A DNA stretch of 64,000 bases. Source: Gemmiger sp. An120. GTDB taxonomy: Bacteria > Bacillota > Clostridia > Oscillospirales > Ruminococcaceae. This document shows, piece after piece, positions 53,033 to 63,858 of the stretch. The notes below the pieces were generated by a model. It searched no databases. It had not been told where the DNA came from and worked only from the letters and a program-made list of their open reading frames with translations. The stretch is taken from the NCBI RefSeq assembly GCF_002160955.1, contig NZ_NFLN01000003.1, forward strand, positions 186,001 through 250,000, in the 5' to 3' direction. Position 1 is the first letter of the stretch. The number at the start of each line of letters is the position of its first letter. The position numbers and the translations under genes are program-made.

Positions 53033-54091
53033 ATGGGCAACACCCAGGCGTCCAACGCCATTTTGGCAAAGGCGCGGGCGATGTATGGCCGCCGGCTCAC
53101 GGCGCGGAACTATCAGGAGCTTCTGAACTGCCGTGACCTGCCGGATCTGATCAGCTACCTCAAGACCCGCACCTCTTACTCCGAGGCGCTGCAGGCAGCC
53201 AATCCGGCCACCACCCACCGTGCTCAGCTGGAGACGCTTCTGCGGCTCAATCTTTTTGAGCAGTATGCCTCTCTGTGCCGGTACGAAATGAACATCGGCC
53301 ACGACTTTTACCGTTACTTTATCATCCGCAGCGAGGTGCAGGCCATCACCACGCGCCTTCAGGAGCTTCACGCGCCGGACGGCGATGTGTCCATCTACAC
53401 CATGCCGGATTTCATCAAAAAGCATTCCTGCCTGAATCTGAATGCCATGTCCATGGCTACCAGCTTCAAAATGCTGGTGCTGGCGTTGGAGGGAACCCCC
53501 TATGCCAAGGTCCTTCAGCCCTTTGCCGATGATCCGGACTTTGCGCTGGAGAACAGCGGCCTGCTGGAACTGGAAGCGGCTCTGGACAGTTTTGTGAACG
53601 GCCAGGTGGAGCAGATCGCTTCCACCAAGCTTTCGGGCAAGAGCAAAGAGGAAATGCTGTATTTGCTGCGCCGGCAGAGCGACCTGCGGGCCATCGCAGA
53701 TATCTACCGCCTCAAGAGCGTGCTCCGCGCTGACCGGGCCTTTATCAAAAAGCGGGTCAGCCTGAGCGTTTCCAACATGACTCCCCGTCAGTTGGACAAC
53801 CTTATGGATGCCCAGGACGCACAGGATGTCATTCACCGGCTGGTGAACACGCCCTATGCTTCGGAGTTTTACGGTGCGAGTTTCGACTACATCGAAGAAG
53901 GCGTGCGCAAGATCGACTATCGCTGGCATCTGAAAAAGCTGCGCTTTTCCACCAACCCCAGCGTGGTGTTGTTCTGTTATATCTTTTTGGCCGAAAACGA
54001 GCTTACCAACATCGTACATATCATCGAGGGCGTGCGTTACGGCCTTGCCCCGGACGATATCGCCACCCTGCTGGTAGGCGTGGGCGATTAA
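53033..54091 (+). CDS. ntpC: V/A-type ATPase subunit C (d-like)
   Basis: 352 residues, the usual size. All-helical V-ATPase subunit C/AC39 pattern: AILAKARAMYGRRLT, YQELLNCRDLPDLISYLKTRTSY, and the C-terminal FCYIFLAENELTNIVHIIEGVRYG. It couples the central shaft (D/F) to the membrane K ring. The start is 1 base after the preceding stop, in an operon with all other subunits. Confidence 0.92.
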   Translation: MGNTQASNAILAKARAMYGRRLTARNYQELLNCRDLPDLISYLKTRTSYSEALQAANPATTHRAQLETLLRLNLFEQYASLCRYEMNIGHDFYRYFIIRSEVQAITTRLQELHAPDGDVSIYTMPDFIKKHSCLNLNAMSMATSFKMLVLALEGTPYAKVLQPFADDPDFALENSGLLELEAALDSFVNGQVEQIASTKLSGKSKEEMLYLLRRQSDLRAIADIYRLKSVLRADRAFIKKRVSLSVSNMTPRQLDNLMDAQDAQDVIHRLVNTPYASEFYGASFDYIEEGVRKIDYRWHLKKLRFSTNPSVVLFCYIFLAENELTNIVHIIEGVRYGLAPDDIATLLVGVGD

Positions 54092-54103
54092 GGGGGTGCC
54101 GCA

Positions 54104-55069
54104 ATGTTTTTTGACCCCAAAATGCAGCTTGTCTGGGTGGACGGCCCCCTGGAAAAGCTGGACGCATTCATCGAAAACTGCTGTGTGGACGGCAAGCGGG
54201 TGCATCCCGCCCGGGCGCTGGATCACATGAGTGCTTCGGCGGGCTACGCCGCGCTGAACGAGGAAAATCCCTGGGGCCCGCTGGTGGAGCAGATCGAAGC
54301 TTTGGACAAAGGGTTTGAGATCCCGGTGGTGGAACCCACTTTGGCCGACGGACGAGCCCAGGGCACGCGGGATTACCTGGCGGACCTGCAGGCGCGGCTG
54401 GAGACCCACCGCAAGGACCGGGATCTGCTGGAAAAGCAGCTGGAGATCTGCACAAAAGGCGCCGAGTCCTTCGCCCATTTCTCCACGCTGGATGTTCCGG
54501 TGGAACTGACGCAGCAGTGCGAATATGTGAAGATCCGGTTCGGCCGCCTGCCCAAGCGCGGGTATGCGATGCTGCAGAAGGATTTCACTTCCGACCCCTG
54601 CATCTTGTTCGTTCCTTGCAGCGAAGATGACAAAGCTCTCTGGGGCGTTTACTTCGCTCCGAAGAAAGATGCTGCCCGGGTGGACGGGATCTTCTCAGAG
54701 GCGTTCTTTGAGCGCATTCGCCTTCCCGGCGCGGCGGGCACCCCGGAGCAGATCGTGAAAAATCTGCAAAAGAACATCGATATTCTGAACAGCGAGATCG
54801 CCGAGGTGAACGGGCAGATGGCCCGGCTTTGGAACGAGGAAAAATGGAAGGTCGCCGGCATCTACGCTTCGGTGTGCAGCCTTGCCCGGCTGTTTGAGCT
54901 TCGCCGCTGCGCTGCGGTGCGGGGCGCGCATTTCTTCTACTGCGTGTGGGTGGCGCAGCCGGATATTCCGGCATTCACCGAAAGCTGTGCCAGTGTGGGC
55001 GGGCTGAACATCGCTCAGGACATGGTGCTGCCGATGCGCCGCTGGAAACAGGAAAACCCCGAGCAGTGA
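54104..55069 (+). CDS. Second, membrane-less subunit I paralogue (I') of the V/A-type ATPase
   Basis: 321 residues, homologous throughout to the cytosolic half of the next gene. Parallel motifs include DGPLEKLDAFIENCCVDG/DGLLKNLDSVIYNCCLDG, HMSASAGYAAL/HMSGSLGYITL, EYVKIRFGRLPKRGYA/EYIKVRFGFLPKASYA and WGVYFAPKKDA/WGIYFTPLRNA. A coiled coil lies at about residues 90-125. It ends before any transmembrane segment. Normal bacterial operons encode one subunit I of ~600-670 residues with a membrane domain. Here an extra soluble copy may bind stalk (E/G) subunits. The ATG follows AAGGGGGTG. Confidence 0.85.
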   Translation: MFFDPKMQLVWVDGPLEKLDAFIENCCVDGKRVHPARALDHMSASAGYAALNEENPWGPLVEQIEALDKGFEIPVVEPTLADGRAQGTRDYLADLQARLETHRKDRDLLEKQLEICTKGAESFAHFSTLDVPVELTQQCEYVKIRFGRLPKRGYAMLQKDFTSDPCILFVPCSEDDKALWGVYFAPKKDAARVDGIFSEAFFERIRLPGAAGTPEQIVKNLQKNIDILNSEIAEVNGQMARLWNEEKWKVAGIYASVCSLARLFELRRCAAVRGAHFFYCVWVAQPDIPAFTESCASVGGLNIAQDMVLPMRRWKQENPEQ

Positions 55070-55151
55070 AACTGACCGCCCAAAGCCGCCGGCGCGGCGG
55101 CGGTCAACGTGATCGAAGGTCGGTATGACCCGAAAGGAAGATGAGGATACA

Positions 55152-57104
55152 TTGGCCATTGAAAAAATGAAACTGGTGCGGGTGGACGGCCTGCTTAAAA
55201 ATCTGGACAGCGTGATCTATAACTGCTGCCTGGATGGCAACTTCCATCCCGAACCGGCGGTTCAGCACATGTCCGGCTCCCTGGGCTATATCACTCTCAG
55301 TGAGGATAACCCTTACACTTCCCATGTGCAGAAAATGGAGGAGCTGTACCAGCTGGTAGGGGAGAGCACCCCCCCGCTGAAAGCACAGACCATCCGAGGC
55401 ATCCAGCCGGAGGATAAGGATAAGATCCAGGAACTGGCAGACCGCTTGGCCCAGCTGCAGAGCGAGAAAGCGGATCTGGAAAAACAAAAGAGCGAACTGG
55501 AAGAGAAAAAAGCGCAGTTCAGCCATTTCACCGGCCTGGACATGCCCTTTGACGAAATTATCAAGGGCGAATACATCAAAGTGCGTTTTGGTTTTCTGCC
55601 CAAAGCCAGCTATGCCCGTATGATGGTGGCTTATGCCGAGAATCCCCACGTCCTCTTCGTCACATGCAGCGAGGACAAGGGCGGTTACTGGGGCATCTAT
55701 TTTACTCCGCTGCGCAACGCCGACGAGATCGACGGCATCTTCGCCACCCTGTTCTTTGAGCGGCTGCATCTGCCCGAGGCTTCCGGTACGCCGGAGTCCA
55801 TCGTAAAGCAGCTGGGCGAAGAGATCAACGACTGCCAGAAAAAGATCGAGCAGAAGGAAGAAGAGATCACCCGCTGCTGGGCCGAGCAGAAAGAAGGCTG
55901 CAGCGAGATCTATCAGCAGCTGAAGTTGCACGAAGAGGCATTTGACCTGCGTCACTATGCTGCCTACCGCGACAATTACTTCTTCCTGGTGGGCTGGGTG
56001 CCCGCCGCCAAGGCCGATGCTTTTGCCGAAAAGGTCAAGCAGATCCGCCATATGCGTGTGACCATTTCCGACCCGGAAGAAGTGGAGAATGCCACCCCGC
56101 CCACCAAGCTGAAGAACCCCTGGTTTGTCAAGCCCTTCGAGTTCTTCGTGGATATGTACGGCCTGCCCAGCTACGGCGAGATGGACATCACTGCCTTTGT
56201 GGCCATCACCTTCACGGTGCTGTTCGGCATCATGTTCGGTGACCTGGGCCAGGGTGCTGTGCTGGCTGTGGGTGGTTTCATCCTGTGGAAATGGAAGAAG
56301 ATGGCCCTTGCCCGGCTCATCGTGCCCTGCGGCATTTCCAGCATGGTGTTCGGCTTCATGTTCGGCTCCGTGTTTGGCTTTGAAGAGGCGCTGGAGCCTG
56401 TCTATGAGGCTCTGGGCATGTCCGGCAAACCCATCAGCAATTGGCCCGGTGCTCCCACCACAGTGCTGGACACCGCCGCCATCAACCCCATTCTGGTCTG
56501 CGCCATCTTCATCGGTGTGGCGCTGGTGCTGGCGGCCATGGTGCTGCACATCATTGCTGCCTTGCACAAGGGCCAGTGGGGCGAAGCCATCTTCTCCAAC
56601 AACGGCCTGGTGGGCATCCTGGTCTACTGCGGTGGTGTTTCCTTCGTCAGTGATTTCATGAGCGGCCCCCACTTCCTTCCCTCGGGCGTTGCCTTTGCCC
56701 TGATCGGCGGCGGTTTGGTACTGCTGTTCTTCAAGGAGATCCTGATCGGCCTTGTGGATCATCATCCCAACTGGAAGCCCGAAAGCTGGGCGGATTACTG
56801 TATGCAGAACATCTTTGAACTGCTGGAGTATGTGCTGAGCTATTTCAGCAACACTGTTTCCTTCCTGCGCGTGGGCGCCTTCGTGTTTGTGCACGCGGCC
56901 ATGATGATGGCCATTTTCAGCCTGGCGGGCGATCCGGTGAATCCTGTGGTCGTGATCCTGGGCAACGCCCTTATCATCGCGCTGGAGGGCCTGCTTTCCG
57001 GCATTCAGGGCCTGCGTCTGGAGTTCTATGAGATGTTCAGCCGCTGCTACGAGGGCGGTGGCCATCCCTTCAAGGGCGTGAGCCTTACCGACAAGGCTGC
57101 CTGA
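55152..57104 (+). CDS. ntpI: V/A-type ATPase subunit I (full length, membrane)
   Basis: About 650 residues: an N-terminal cytosolic domain with long coiled coil (KDKIQELADRLAQLQSEKADLEKQ), then from about residue 335 a membrane domain with seven or eight helices, including FGIMFGDLGQGAVLAVGG and SFLRVGAFVFVHAAM, where Arg of SFLRV is the essential stator residue facing the K ring. TTG 55152 is chosen because the product then begins MAIEKMKLVRVDG, as in the family, with GAGG 5 bases upstream. ATG 55125 is an alternative, adding nine residues. Confidence 0.92.
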   Translation: MAIEKMKLVRVDGLLKNLDSVIYNCCLDGNFHPEPAVQHMSGSLGYITLSEDNPYTSHVQKMEELYQLVGESTPPLKAQTIRGIQPEDKDKIQELADRLAQLQSEKADLEKQKSELEEKKAQFSHFTGLDMPFDEIIKGEYIKVRFGFLPKASYARMMVAYAENPHVLFVTCSEDKGGYWGIYFTPLRNADEIDGIFATLFFERLHLPEASGTPESIVKQLGEEINDCQKKIEQKEEEITRCWAEQKEGCSEIYQQLKLHEEAFDLRHYAAYRDNYFFLVGWVPAAKADAFAEKVKQIRHMRVTISDPEEVENATPPTKLKNPWFVKPFEFFVDMYGLPSYGEMDITAFVAITFTVLFGIMFGDLGQGAVLAVGGFILWKWKKMALARLIVPCGISSMVFGFMFGSVFGFEEALEPVYEALGMSGKPISNWPGAPTTVLDTAAINPILVCAIFIGVALVLAAMVLHIIAALHKGQWGEAIFSNNGLVGILVYCGGVSFVSDFMSGPHFLPSGVAFALIGGGLVLLFFKEILIGLVDHHPNWKPESWADYCMQNIFELLEYVLSYFSNTVSFLRVGAFVFVHAAMMMAIFSLAGDPVNPVVVILGNALIIALEGLLSGIQGLRLEFYEMFSRCYEGGGHPFKGVSLTDKAA

Positions 57105-57199
57105 CGCTTTTCTTCAGCCAGAACAGGGCGCCGGAGTTTTCCAATGTGTTACCCTGTTTTCAATACACAAGACATTAAATTGATTTGGAGGACCTAACC

Positions 57200-57655
57200 A
57201 TGAATACTTTTCTGACCATCTGCCTGATCGTTCTGCCCCTGAGCCTGCTCATGGGCTTTGCCGCCTACCTGGCCCGTCAGTCTGCCAAGGGCATGCCTGT
57301 CAAGCGCACCCTCAGCCTGAACATCACCGCCTTTGTGGTGGTCCTGCTGCTGTCCGCCTGCTTTGCCTTCGCCGCAAGCGCTGAGAGCGAGGCCACCACC
57401 GCTGTTATGACCGCTGCTGAGCGCGCTGCCAGCAACGAGAGCATGGGTCTGGGCCTGATCGCCGCCGCTCTGGTTACCGGTCTTGCCGGCATTGGCGGCG
57501 GTATGGCTGTGGCTGCTGGCGCTCCTGCCGCTATCGCCGCTGCTTCCGAGGACCCCAAGAGCTTCGGTAAGAGCCTGATCTTCGTGGCTCTGGGCGAATC
57601 CATCGCTCTGTACGGCGTTGTTATCTCCATCCTGATCCTGAACAAACTGGTATAA
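57200..57655 (+). CDS. ntpK: V/A-type ATPase subunit K (ring proteolipid)
   Basis: 151 residues forming four helices (two hairpins). The second hairpin is a typical c-subunit (GLAGIGGGMAVAAGAPAAIAAASEDP and FVALGESIALYG, ion-binding Glu E133). The first hairpin lacks an equivalent carboxylate and is more divergent. E-S...Y resembles Na+-binding c-subunits, but the Gln expected in the preceding helix (xGIGQG) is Gly here, so H+ versus Na+ specificity is unclear. The ATG follows TTGGAGG. Confidence 0.92.
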   Translation: MNTFLTICLIVLPLSLLMGFAAYLARQSAKGMPVKRTLSLNITAFVVVLLLSACFAFAASAESEATTAVMTAAERAASNESMGLGLIAAALVTGLAGIGGGMAVAAGAPAAIAAASEDPKSFGKSLIFVALGESIALYGVVISILILNKLV

Positions 57656-57668
57656 AGGGGGCGCAGCA

Positions 57669-57977
57669 ATGCGTTTCTTTCTGATCAGCGACAACACCGA
57701 CACCCAGACCGGCATGCGGCTGGCGGGCATCGAAGGCGTGGTGGCCCACACCGCCGAGGAAGTGACCAACGCTTTTGAGCTTGCCCTTGCCCAGCCGGAT
57801 ATCGGCATGATCCTGGTGACGGAAAAGATCGCCGACGATTTCACCGAGATCGTCAACGACGCGAAGAAGGACCAGGAGGGCCCGCTGGTGCTGGCCATCC
57901 CGGACCGGCACGGTTCGGCCCTTGGCCGTGACCGCATCACCCGCTATGTGCGCGAAGCCATCGGCGTTAAGATTTGA
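57669..57977 (+). CDS. ntpG: V/A-type ATPase subunit F
   Basis: 102 residues with the CheY-like subunit F fold: MRFFLISDNTDTQTGMRLAGIEGVV, IGMILVTEKIADDF, PLVLAIPDRHGS. It binds subunit D in the rotating central shaft and can modulate ATPase activity. The ATG follows AAAGGGGGCGCAGC, 13 bases after subunit K. Confidence 0.93.
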   Translation: MRFFLISDNTDTQTGMRLAGIEGVVAHTAEEVTNAFELALAQPDIGMILVTEKIADDFTEIVNDAKKDQEGPLVLAIPDRHGSALGRDRITRYVREAIGVKI

Positions 57978-57987
57978 GGTGCAGCAA

Positions 57988-58572
57988 ATGATTGAAGAAA
58001 ACGAGCGCGCGGCAAAATTCATGCAGGCCATCCAGCGGGATGGCGAAAAGCGCCGTACCGCCATCATCCAGGCCATCGACGAGGAGATCGCCGCGGAGCT
58101 GGAAAAAGTGAAGACCGCCGCCGAGGCCAAAGCGCGGCAGATGGGGGACTATGAGAAAGTCCGCCTGCAGGAAGAGACCAACCGCAAGCTGTCTCACAGT
58201 GTGGTGGAGACCGGCGCTGAGCTGGCTGCCCGCCGCAGCGAGATCGCTCAGGAGGTGTTTGACGCCTGCGAAGAGCGGCTTGCCGCCTTTACCGCAAAAC
58301 CGGAATATGCCGACTATCTGAAAAAGAGCGCTGATGCGCTGCTGGCACTGCTTCACGCGGACAAGGCCGTGTTCTATGCACGTCCGCAGGACGTGGAGGC
58401 TGCCAAGTCGGCTGTTCCCGCCGGCTGCGAAGTGACCGCCGACACCACCATCCGTCTGGGCGGCCTGCGCGCCAAATGCGGCGCGGTGGAGGCGGACGAC
58501 ACGTTGGATATGAAGCTGGAAGCCCAGAAAGACTGGTTCCTGCAGAATTCCGGCATGTCCATCGCCCTTTAA
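57988..58572 (+). CDS. ntpE: V/A-type ATPase subunit E
   Basis: 194 residues: an N-terminal long amphipathic helix (EENERAAKFMQAIQRDGEKRRTAIIQAIDEEIAAELEKV) and a globular C-terminal domain, as in stalk subunit E, partner of G. The ATG at 57988 follows GAGGTGCAGCAA; an upstream in-frame start at 57922 would lie within the F gene and is unlikely. Confidence 0.9.
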   Translation: MIEENERAAKFMQAIQRDGEKRRTAIIQAIDEEIAAELEKVKTAAEAKARQMGDYEKVRLQEETNRKLSHSVVETGAELAARRSEIAQEVFDACEERLAAFTAKPEYADYLKKSADALLALLHADKAVFYARPQDVEAAKSAVPAGCEVTADTTIRLGGLRAKCGAVEADDTLDMKLEAQKDWFLQNSGMSIAL

Positions 58573-58596
58573 TTTCGAAAACCGAGGTGAACCGAA

Positions 58597-60354
<1,758 letters not shown>

Positions 60355-60381
60355 CAAGGGAAAGGAGCGAAAGAGAGACAT

Positions 60382-61791
60382 ATGATCCTTGAACATGTTG
60401 GCTTAAGCCAGATCAACGGCTCGCTGGTGGTCCTGGACGGCGTGCAGAACGCCTCCTATGACGAGATGGTGGTGATGAAGCTCACCGACGGCACCCAGCG
60501 TGTGGGCCGTATCGTGATGATCGAGGGTGACAAGTGCGTCATCCAGGTGTTTGAAGGCACCACCGGCTTTTCGCTGGACAACACCCGCACCACCCTTTCC
60601 GGCCATCCTATGATGGTGGACCTGAGCCCGGAAATCCTGGGCCGCACCCTGGACGGCCTGGGCCGCCCCATCGACGGCCTGGGTGAGATTTATCCTGAGT
60701 TCCGCCGCGATGTGAACGGCTCGCCCATCAACCCGGTGAGCCGCGTCTATCCCCGGAACTACATCCGCACCGGTATTTCTTCCATCGATGCGCTGGCCAC
60801 CCTGATCCGCGGCCAGAAGCTGCCCATCTTCTCCGGCTCCGGTATGAAGCACAACGAGCTGGCGGTGCAGATCGTGAAGCAGGCGGACGTTTCCGATGGC
60901 GAGGACTTCGCCATCGTGTTCGCCGCCATGGGTGTGAAGAACGACGTTGCTGACTACTTCAAAAAGAGCTTTGAGGCCGCCAACGTTATGGACCGTGTGG
61001 TCATGCTGCTGAACCTGGCCAACGACCCCATCGTCGAGCGTATCATCACCCCCCGTGCGGCCCTGACCATCGCTGAGTACCTGGCCTTTGACCTGGGCAA
61101 GAACATCCTGGTCATCCTCACCGATATGACCAGCTACTGCGAAGCTCTGCGTGAATTCTCCTCCTCCAAGGGCGAGATCCCCGGCCGTAAGGGCTACCCC
61201 GGCTACCTCTACTCCGACCTGGCGTCGCTGTATGAGCGCGCCGGCATCATCGAGGGCCGCAAGGGTTCTGTGACGCAGATCCCCATTCTGACCATGCCCG
61301 GCGACGACATTACCCATCCCATCCCCGACCTGACCGGCTACATCACCGAGGGCCAGATCGTTCTGGACCGCGGCATGGATGCCACCGGTGTTTATCCGCC
61401 GGTGAGCGTGCTGCCCAGCCTGTCCCGTCTGATGAAGGACGGCATCGGTGCCGGCTACACCCGCGAGGATCACAACCCGCTGGCAAACCAGCTTTTCGCC
61501 ACCTATGCCCGCGTGCAGGACGCCAAGGCTCTGGCCAGCGTTATCGGCGAAGAGGAACTTTCTGCCAGTGACAAGCGGGTCATGGAGTTTGGCCGTGCCT
61601 TTGAACAGAAGTTCGTGGGTCAGGGCAACACCAACCGTTCCATCGAGGAGACGCTGGACCTGGGCTGGGAGCTGTTGTCTATGCTGCCCCGCGAGGAGCT
61701 GGACCGTGTGGACCAGGTCATGCTGGACCACTACTACAAGCCGCAGGTAAACAATGCCCATCGTGACCTCGGCACGATCCTCAAAAAGTGA
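60382..61791 (+). CDS. ntpB: V/A-type ATPase non-catalytic subunit B
   Basis: 469 residues. [15 protein letters not shown] and [17 protein letters not shown] (degenerate P-loop, as expected for B), and the conserved [37 protein letters not shown]. It alternates with subunit A in the hexameric head. The ATG follows GAAAGAGAG. Confidence 0.97.
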   Translation: MILEHVGLSQINGSLVVLDGVQNASYDEMVVMKLTDGTQRVGRIVMIEGDKCVIQVFEGTTGFSLDNTRTTLSGHPMMVDLSPEILGRTLDGLGRPIDGLGEIYPEFRRDVNGSPINPVSRVYPRNYIRTGISSIDALATLIRGQKLPIFSGSGMKHNELAVQIVKQADVSDGEDFAIVFAAMGVKNDVADYFKKSFEAANVMDRVVMLLNLANDPIVERIITPRAALTIAEYLAFDLGKNILVILTDMTSYCEALREFSSSKGEIPGRKGYPGYLYSDLASLYERAGIIEGRKGSVTQIPILTMPGDDITHPIPDLTGYITEGQIVLDRGMDATGVYPPVSVLPSLSRLMKDGIGAGYTREDHNPLANQLFATYARVQDAKALASVIGEEELSASDKRVMEFGRAFEQKFVGQGNTNRSIEETLDLGWELLSMLPREELDRVDQVMLDHYYKPQVNNAHRDLGTILKK

Positions 61792-61816
61792 GCCTTAACA
61801 GAGAGGAGGCTGCCGT

Positions 61817-62425
61817 ATGGCACAGGTTTTTCCCACAAAATCGAACCTGATGGCGCAAAAGCGCAGCCTTGCGCTTGCCAGCCAGGGCTATGACCTGATG
61901 GACCGCAAGCGGAACATCCTCGTGCGGGAAATGATGCAGCTGATCGACCGGGCGGCGGTCATCCAGGACGAGATCGCCACCGCCTACTCTACGGCTTATA
62001 AGGCTTTGCAGCGTGCAAACATCACTTTGGGCGTGGTGGGTGAGTTCGCAAAGACAGTGCCGGTGGAGACCGGCCTCAAGCTGGACTACCGCAGCGTCAT
62101 GGGCGTGGAGCTTCCCATTGTTAAAATGGAGGAAAGCGCCCCCGGCCTTTACTATGGGCTGGATTCCACCAACAGCCAGTTGGATGACGTGTATCTGAAA
62201 TTCTGCGAGGTTAAGCGCCTCACAGTGGAACTGGCTGAGGTGGAGAGCAGTGTCTATCGCCTGGCTGTGGCCATTCAGAAGACCCAGAAGCGCGCCAACG
62301 CCCTGAACAACATCATGATCCCCCAGTTCACCGCCACCATCAAGTACATCACCGAGGTGCTGGAAGAAAAGGAACGGGAGGATTTCTCCCGCCTGAAGGT
62401 CATCAAAAAGCAGCGGGACGGTTGA
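61817..62425 (+). CDS. ntpD: V/A-type ATPase subunit D (central shaft)
   Basis: 202 residues, mostly long antiparallel coiled coil: MAQVFPTKSNLMAQKRSLALASQGYDLMDRKRNILVREMM and the C-terminal helix KRANALNNIMIPQFTATIKYITEVLEEKEREDFSRLKVIK. It is the rotor axle inside A3B3, paired with F. It is the last gene of the ten-gene operon and a strong terminator follows. Confidence 0.95.
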   Translation: MAQVFPTKSNLMAQKRSLALASQGYDLMDRKRNILVREMMQLIDRAAVIQDEIATAYSTAYKALQRANITLGVVGEFAKTVPVETGLKLDYRSVMGVELPIVKMEESAPGLYYGLDSTNSQLDDVYLKFCEVKRLTVELAEVESSVYRLAVAIQKTQKRANALNNIMIPQFTATIKYITEVLEEKEREDFSRLKVIKKQRDG

Positions 62426-62449
62426 ACCGCCACTGCAAAACTGAAAAGC

Positions 62450-62486
62450 AAAATCCCCTTTGCGGAATTGAAGCAAAGGGGATTTT
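62450..62486. terminator. Bidirectional terminator after the ATPase operon
   Basis: A perfect 14-bp stem (62450-62463 with 62473-62486) is followed by TTTTTTC and separates the operon from the convergent DUF1266 gene. Confidence 0.9.
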
Positions 62487-62501
62487 TTCTTTGTTTTCCT
62501 G

Positions 62502-63341
62502 TCACAGAGTGAAGCCCAGTTTGCGCCGAGCAGGCCAGGGGAAATCGCGCCACTGGCCGCCGGAACCGTCGGCTTTGCCCATCAGCAGGGAAGTGGTAGC
62601 GTCGGCAAGATAGCCCAGATATCCTGCGGCGGGGCTGTTGCAGAGCATCTTCCACATCAAACCGCCGAAAAGGTAGGACTGGGCGAATTCCCGCCAGCCT
62701 CCCAGGTCCTGGGCAGCACGCTGGGCCAGGTCCCACAAAATGCCTTGGGCCTCCTCTGGGGTGATCCAGCCCAGATAGCTGCCCCAGCGGGCCAGCATGG
62801 CGGCGCGGCCTGTGTCCCATCCGGCCATAAAAGCAGGAGTGTACCGGACTTTGTAGTGCTGGGCAAAAGCCCAGGCACGGATCACTCCATCCCGATCGTC
62901 CTCGTCTTCGTCACCGGTCATCAGTTCCTCCGGCGAATCTGCTTCGCAGTAGAAACGGTACCGCTCGGTGTATCCTGCCTGGCTCAGATAGCGGATGGTC
63001 TCCAGCAGTTCGCCCCGCCCGTCAATGCCCCAGGAGCGGCGTACCACCGAGAGGGCCTGCTGTTCCAGCACGGGAATGTGTTCCTCCACGTCCAGACCGT
63101 CCAGGCTGTGATCGTTCAGGGTGGACACGATGCCCGAAAGAAGGATGCCGAACCGGCCCCAAAGCTCCGGATCCCGGCCATATTCCGTTGGTGCGGGCTC
63201 GGGCAGAGCTTCCAAACGGGCCATGGTCTCGTCCAGCAGAACGTAAAGTGTGTCGTCAGTCTCATCTTCTTCATCCAATCCGGGCCCTTCCTCTTCATTT
63301 TCCATGGCAAGGGTCTCCAGAGCAGCTGCCAGCACACCCAT
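62502..63341 (-). CDS. DUF1266 domain protein
   Basis: 279 residues. The C-terminal half shows the DUF1266 pattern: VIRAWAFAQHYKVRYTPAFMAGWDTGRAAMLARWGSYLGWITPEEAQ and a Trp/Phe-rich end. The N-terminal ~60 residues are acidic and low complexity (NEEEGPGLDEEDETDD). The function of the family is unknown. The start is uncertain: ATG 63341 lies 2 bases after the upstream stop without a strong site, and ATG 63305 is possible. It is the last of a minus-strand cluster. Confidence 0.75.
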   Translation of the reverse strand: MGVLAAALETLAMENEEEGPGLDEEDETDDTLYVLLDETMARLEALPEPAPTEYGRDPELWGRFGILLSGIVSTLNDHSLDGLDVEEHIPVLEQQALSVVRRSWGIDGRGELLETIRYLSQAGYTERYRFYCEADSPEELMTGDEDEDDRDGVIRAWAFAQHYKVRYTPAFMAGWDTGRAAMLARWGSYLGWITPEEAQGILWDLAQRAAQDLGGWREFAQSYLFGGLMWKMLCNSPAAGYLGYLADATTSLLMGKADGSGGQWRDFPWPARRKLGFTL

Positions 63342-63343
63342 GT

Positions 63344-63679
63344 TTAATCTTCGCCGAACAGCTGGTTCATCACAGCTTCGGTGCTGACGGAGGCGGCTTC
63401 GGCCACCCGCTGATTTATCATCAGATGCAACTGTTCCTGGTCCGCCGCCATCTGAGCCATAGTCTGGGCGTCAAACACCTGCCCCAGAATTTCCACCTGC
63501 CGCCGGGCATTGGCTGCCGGTTGTTCCGCTTCCAATGCGGCGTTGTTCTGCGGCGAGGCATCCGGTTCAGGAGAAAGGGATGCGGCCAGAGCTTCGCTTT
63601 TTTCCTCCGCTTTATGCAGACTTTCAAGGGCTTGCGCCTGTGCTGCCTTCGCGCGGTTCATGATCTCATTGATGTCCAT
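63344..63679 (-). CDS. Small hydrophilic protein of unknown function
   Basis: 111 residues, helical and Ala/Glu/Gln-rich (MDINEIMNRAKAAQAQALESLHKAEEKSE...), with NARRQVEILGQVFDAQTMAQMAADQEQLHLMINQRVAEA in the middle. I do not recognise a family. The ATG at 63679 is preferred, because AAGGAGG abuts the in-frame ATG at 63685. It is translationally coupled on both sides: 14-base overlap with the upstream small membrane gene and a 2-base gap to DUF1266. Confidence 0.65.
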   Translation of the reverse strand: MDINEIMNRAKAAQAQALESLHKAEEKSEALAASLSPEPDASPQNNAALEAEQPAANARRQVEILGQVFDAQTMAQMAADQEQLHLMINQRVAEAASVSTEAVMNQLFGED

Positions 63680-63851
63680 TGCCATCCTCCTTTTCGTCAG
63701 GCAAGGTGTGCCAGACTGGCGGCTGCCTGTGTCGGAACAAAAAACGCTTTGTTCGTTCTAGCAGAAATTCCACAAATCGGAACCAAAGCTGGCCGAATAT
63801 CGTCACCGCCACGAGCAGGCCCAACATCCAGAAAATCTCATCCCATGGCAT
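63666..63851 (-). CDS. Small single-pass membrane protein
   Basis: About 61 residues: MPWDEIFWMLGLLVAVTIFGQLWFRFV forms one membrane helix, followed by a basic cytosolic tail (LLERTKRFLFRHRQPP). The start at 63851 follows GAGG; the frame is open upstream to 63872, but that part overlaps the preceding gene. Function unknown; it is part of the DUF1266 cluster. Confidence 0.55.
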   Translation of the reverse strand: MPWDEIFWMLGLLVAVTIFGQLWFRFVEFLLERTKRFLFRHRQPPVWHTLPDEKEDGNGHQ

Positions 63852-63858
63852 CACTGCC

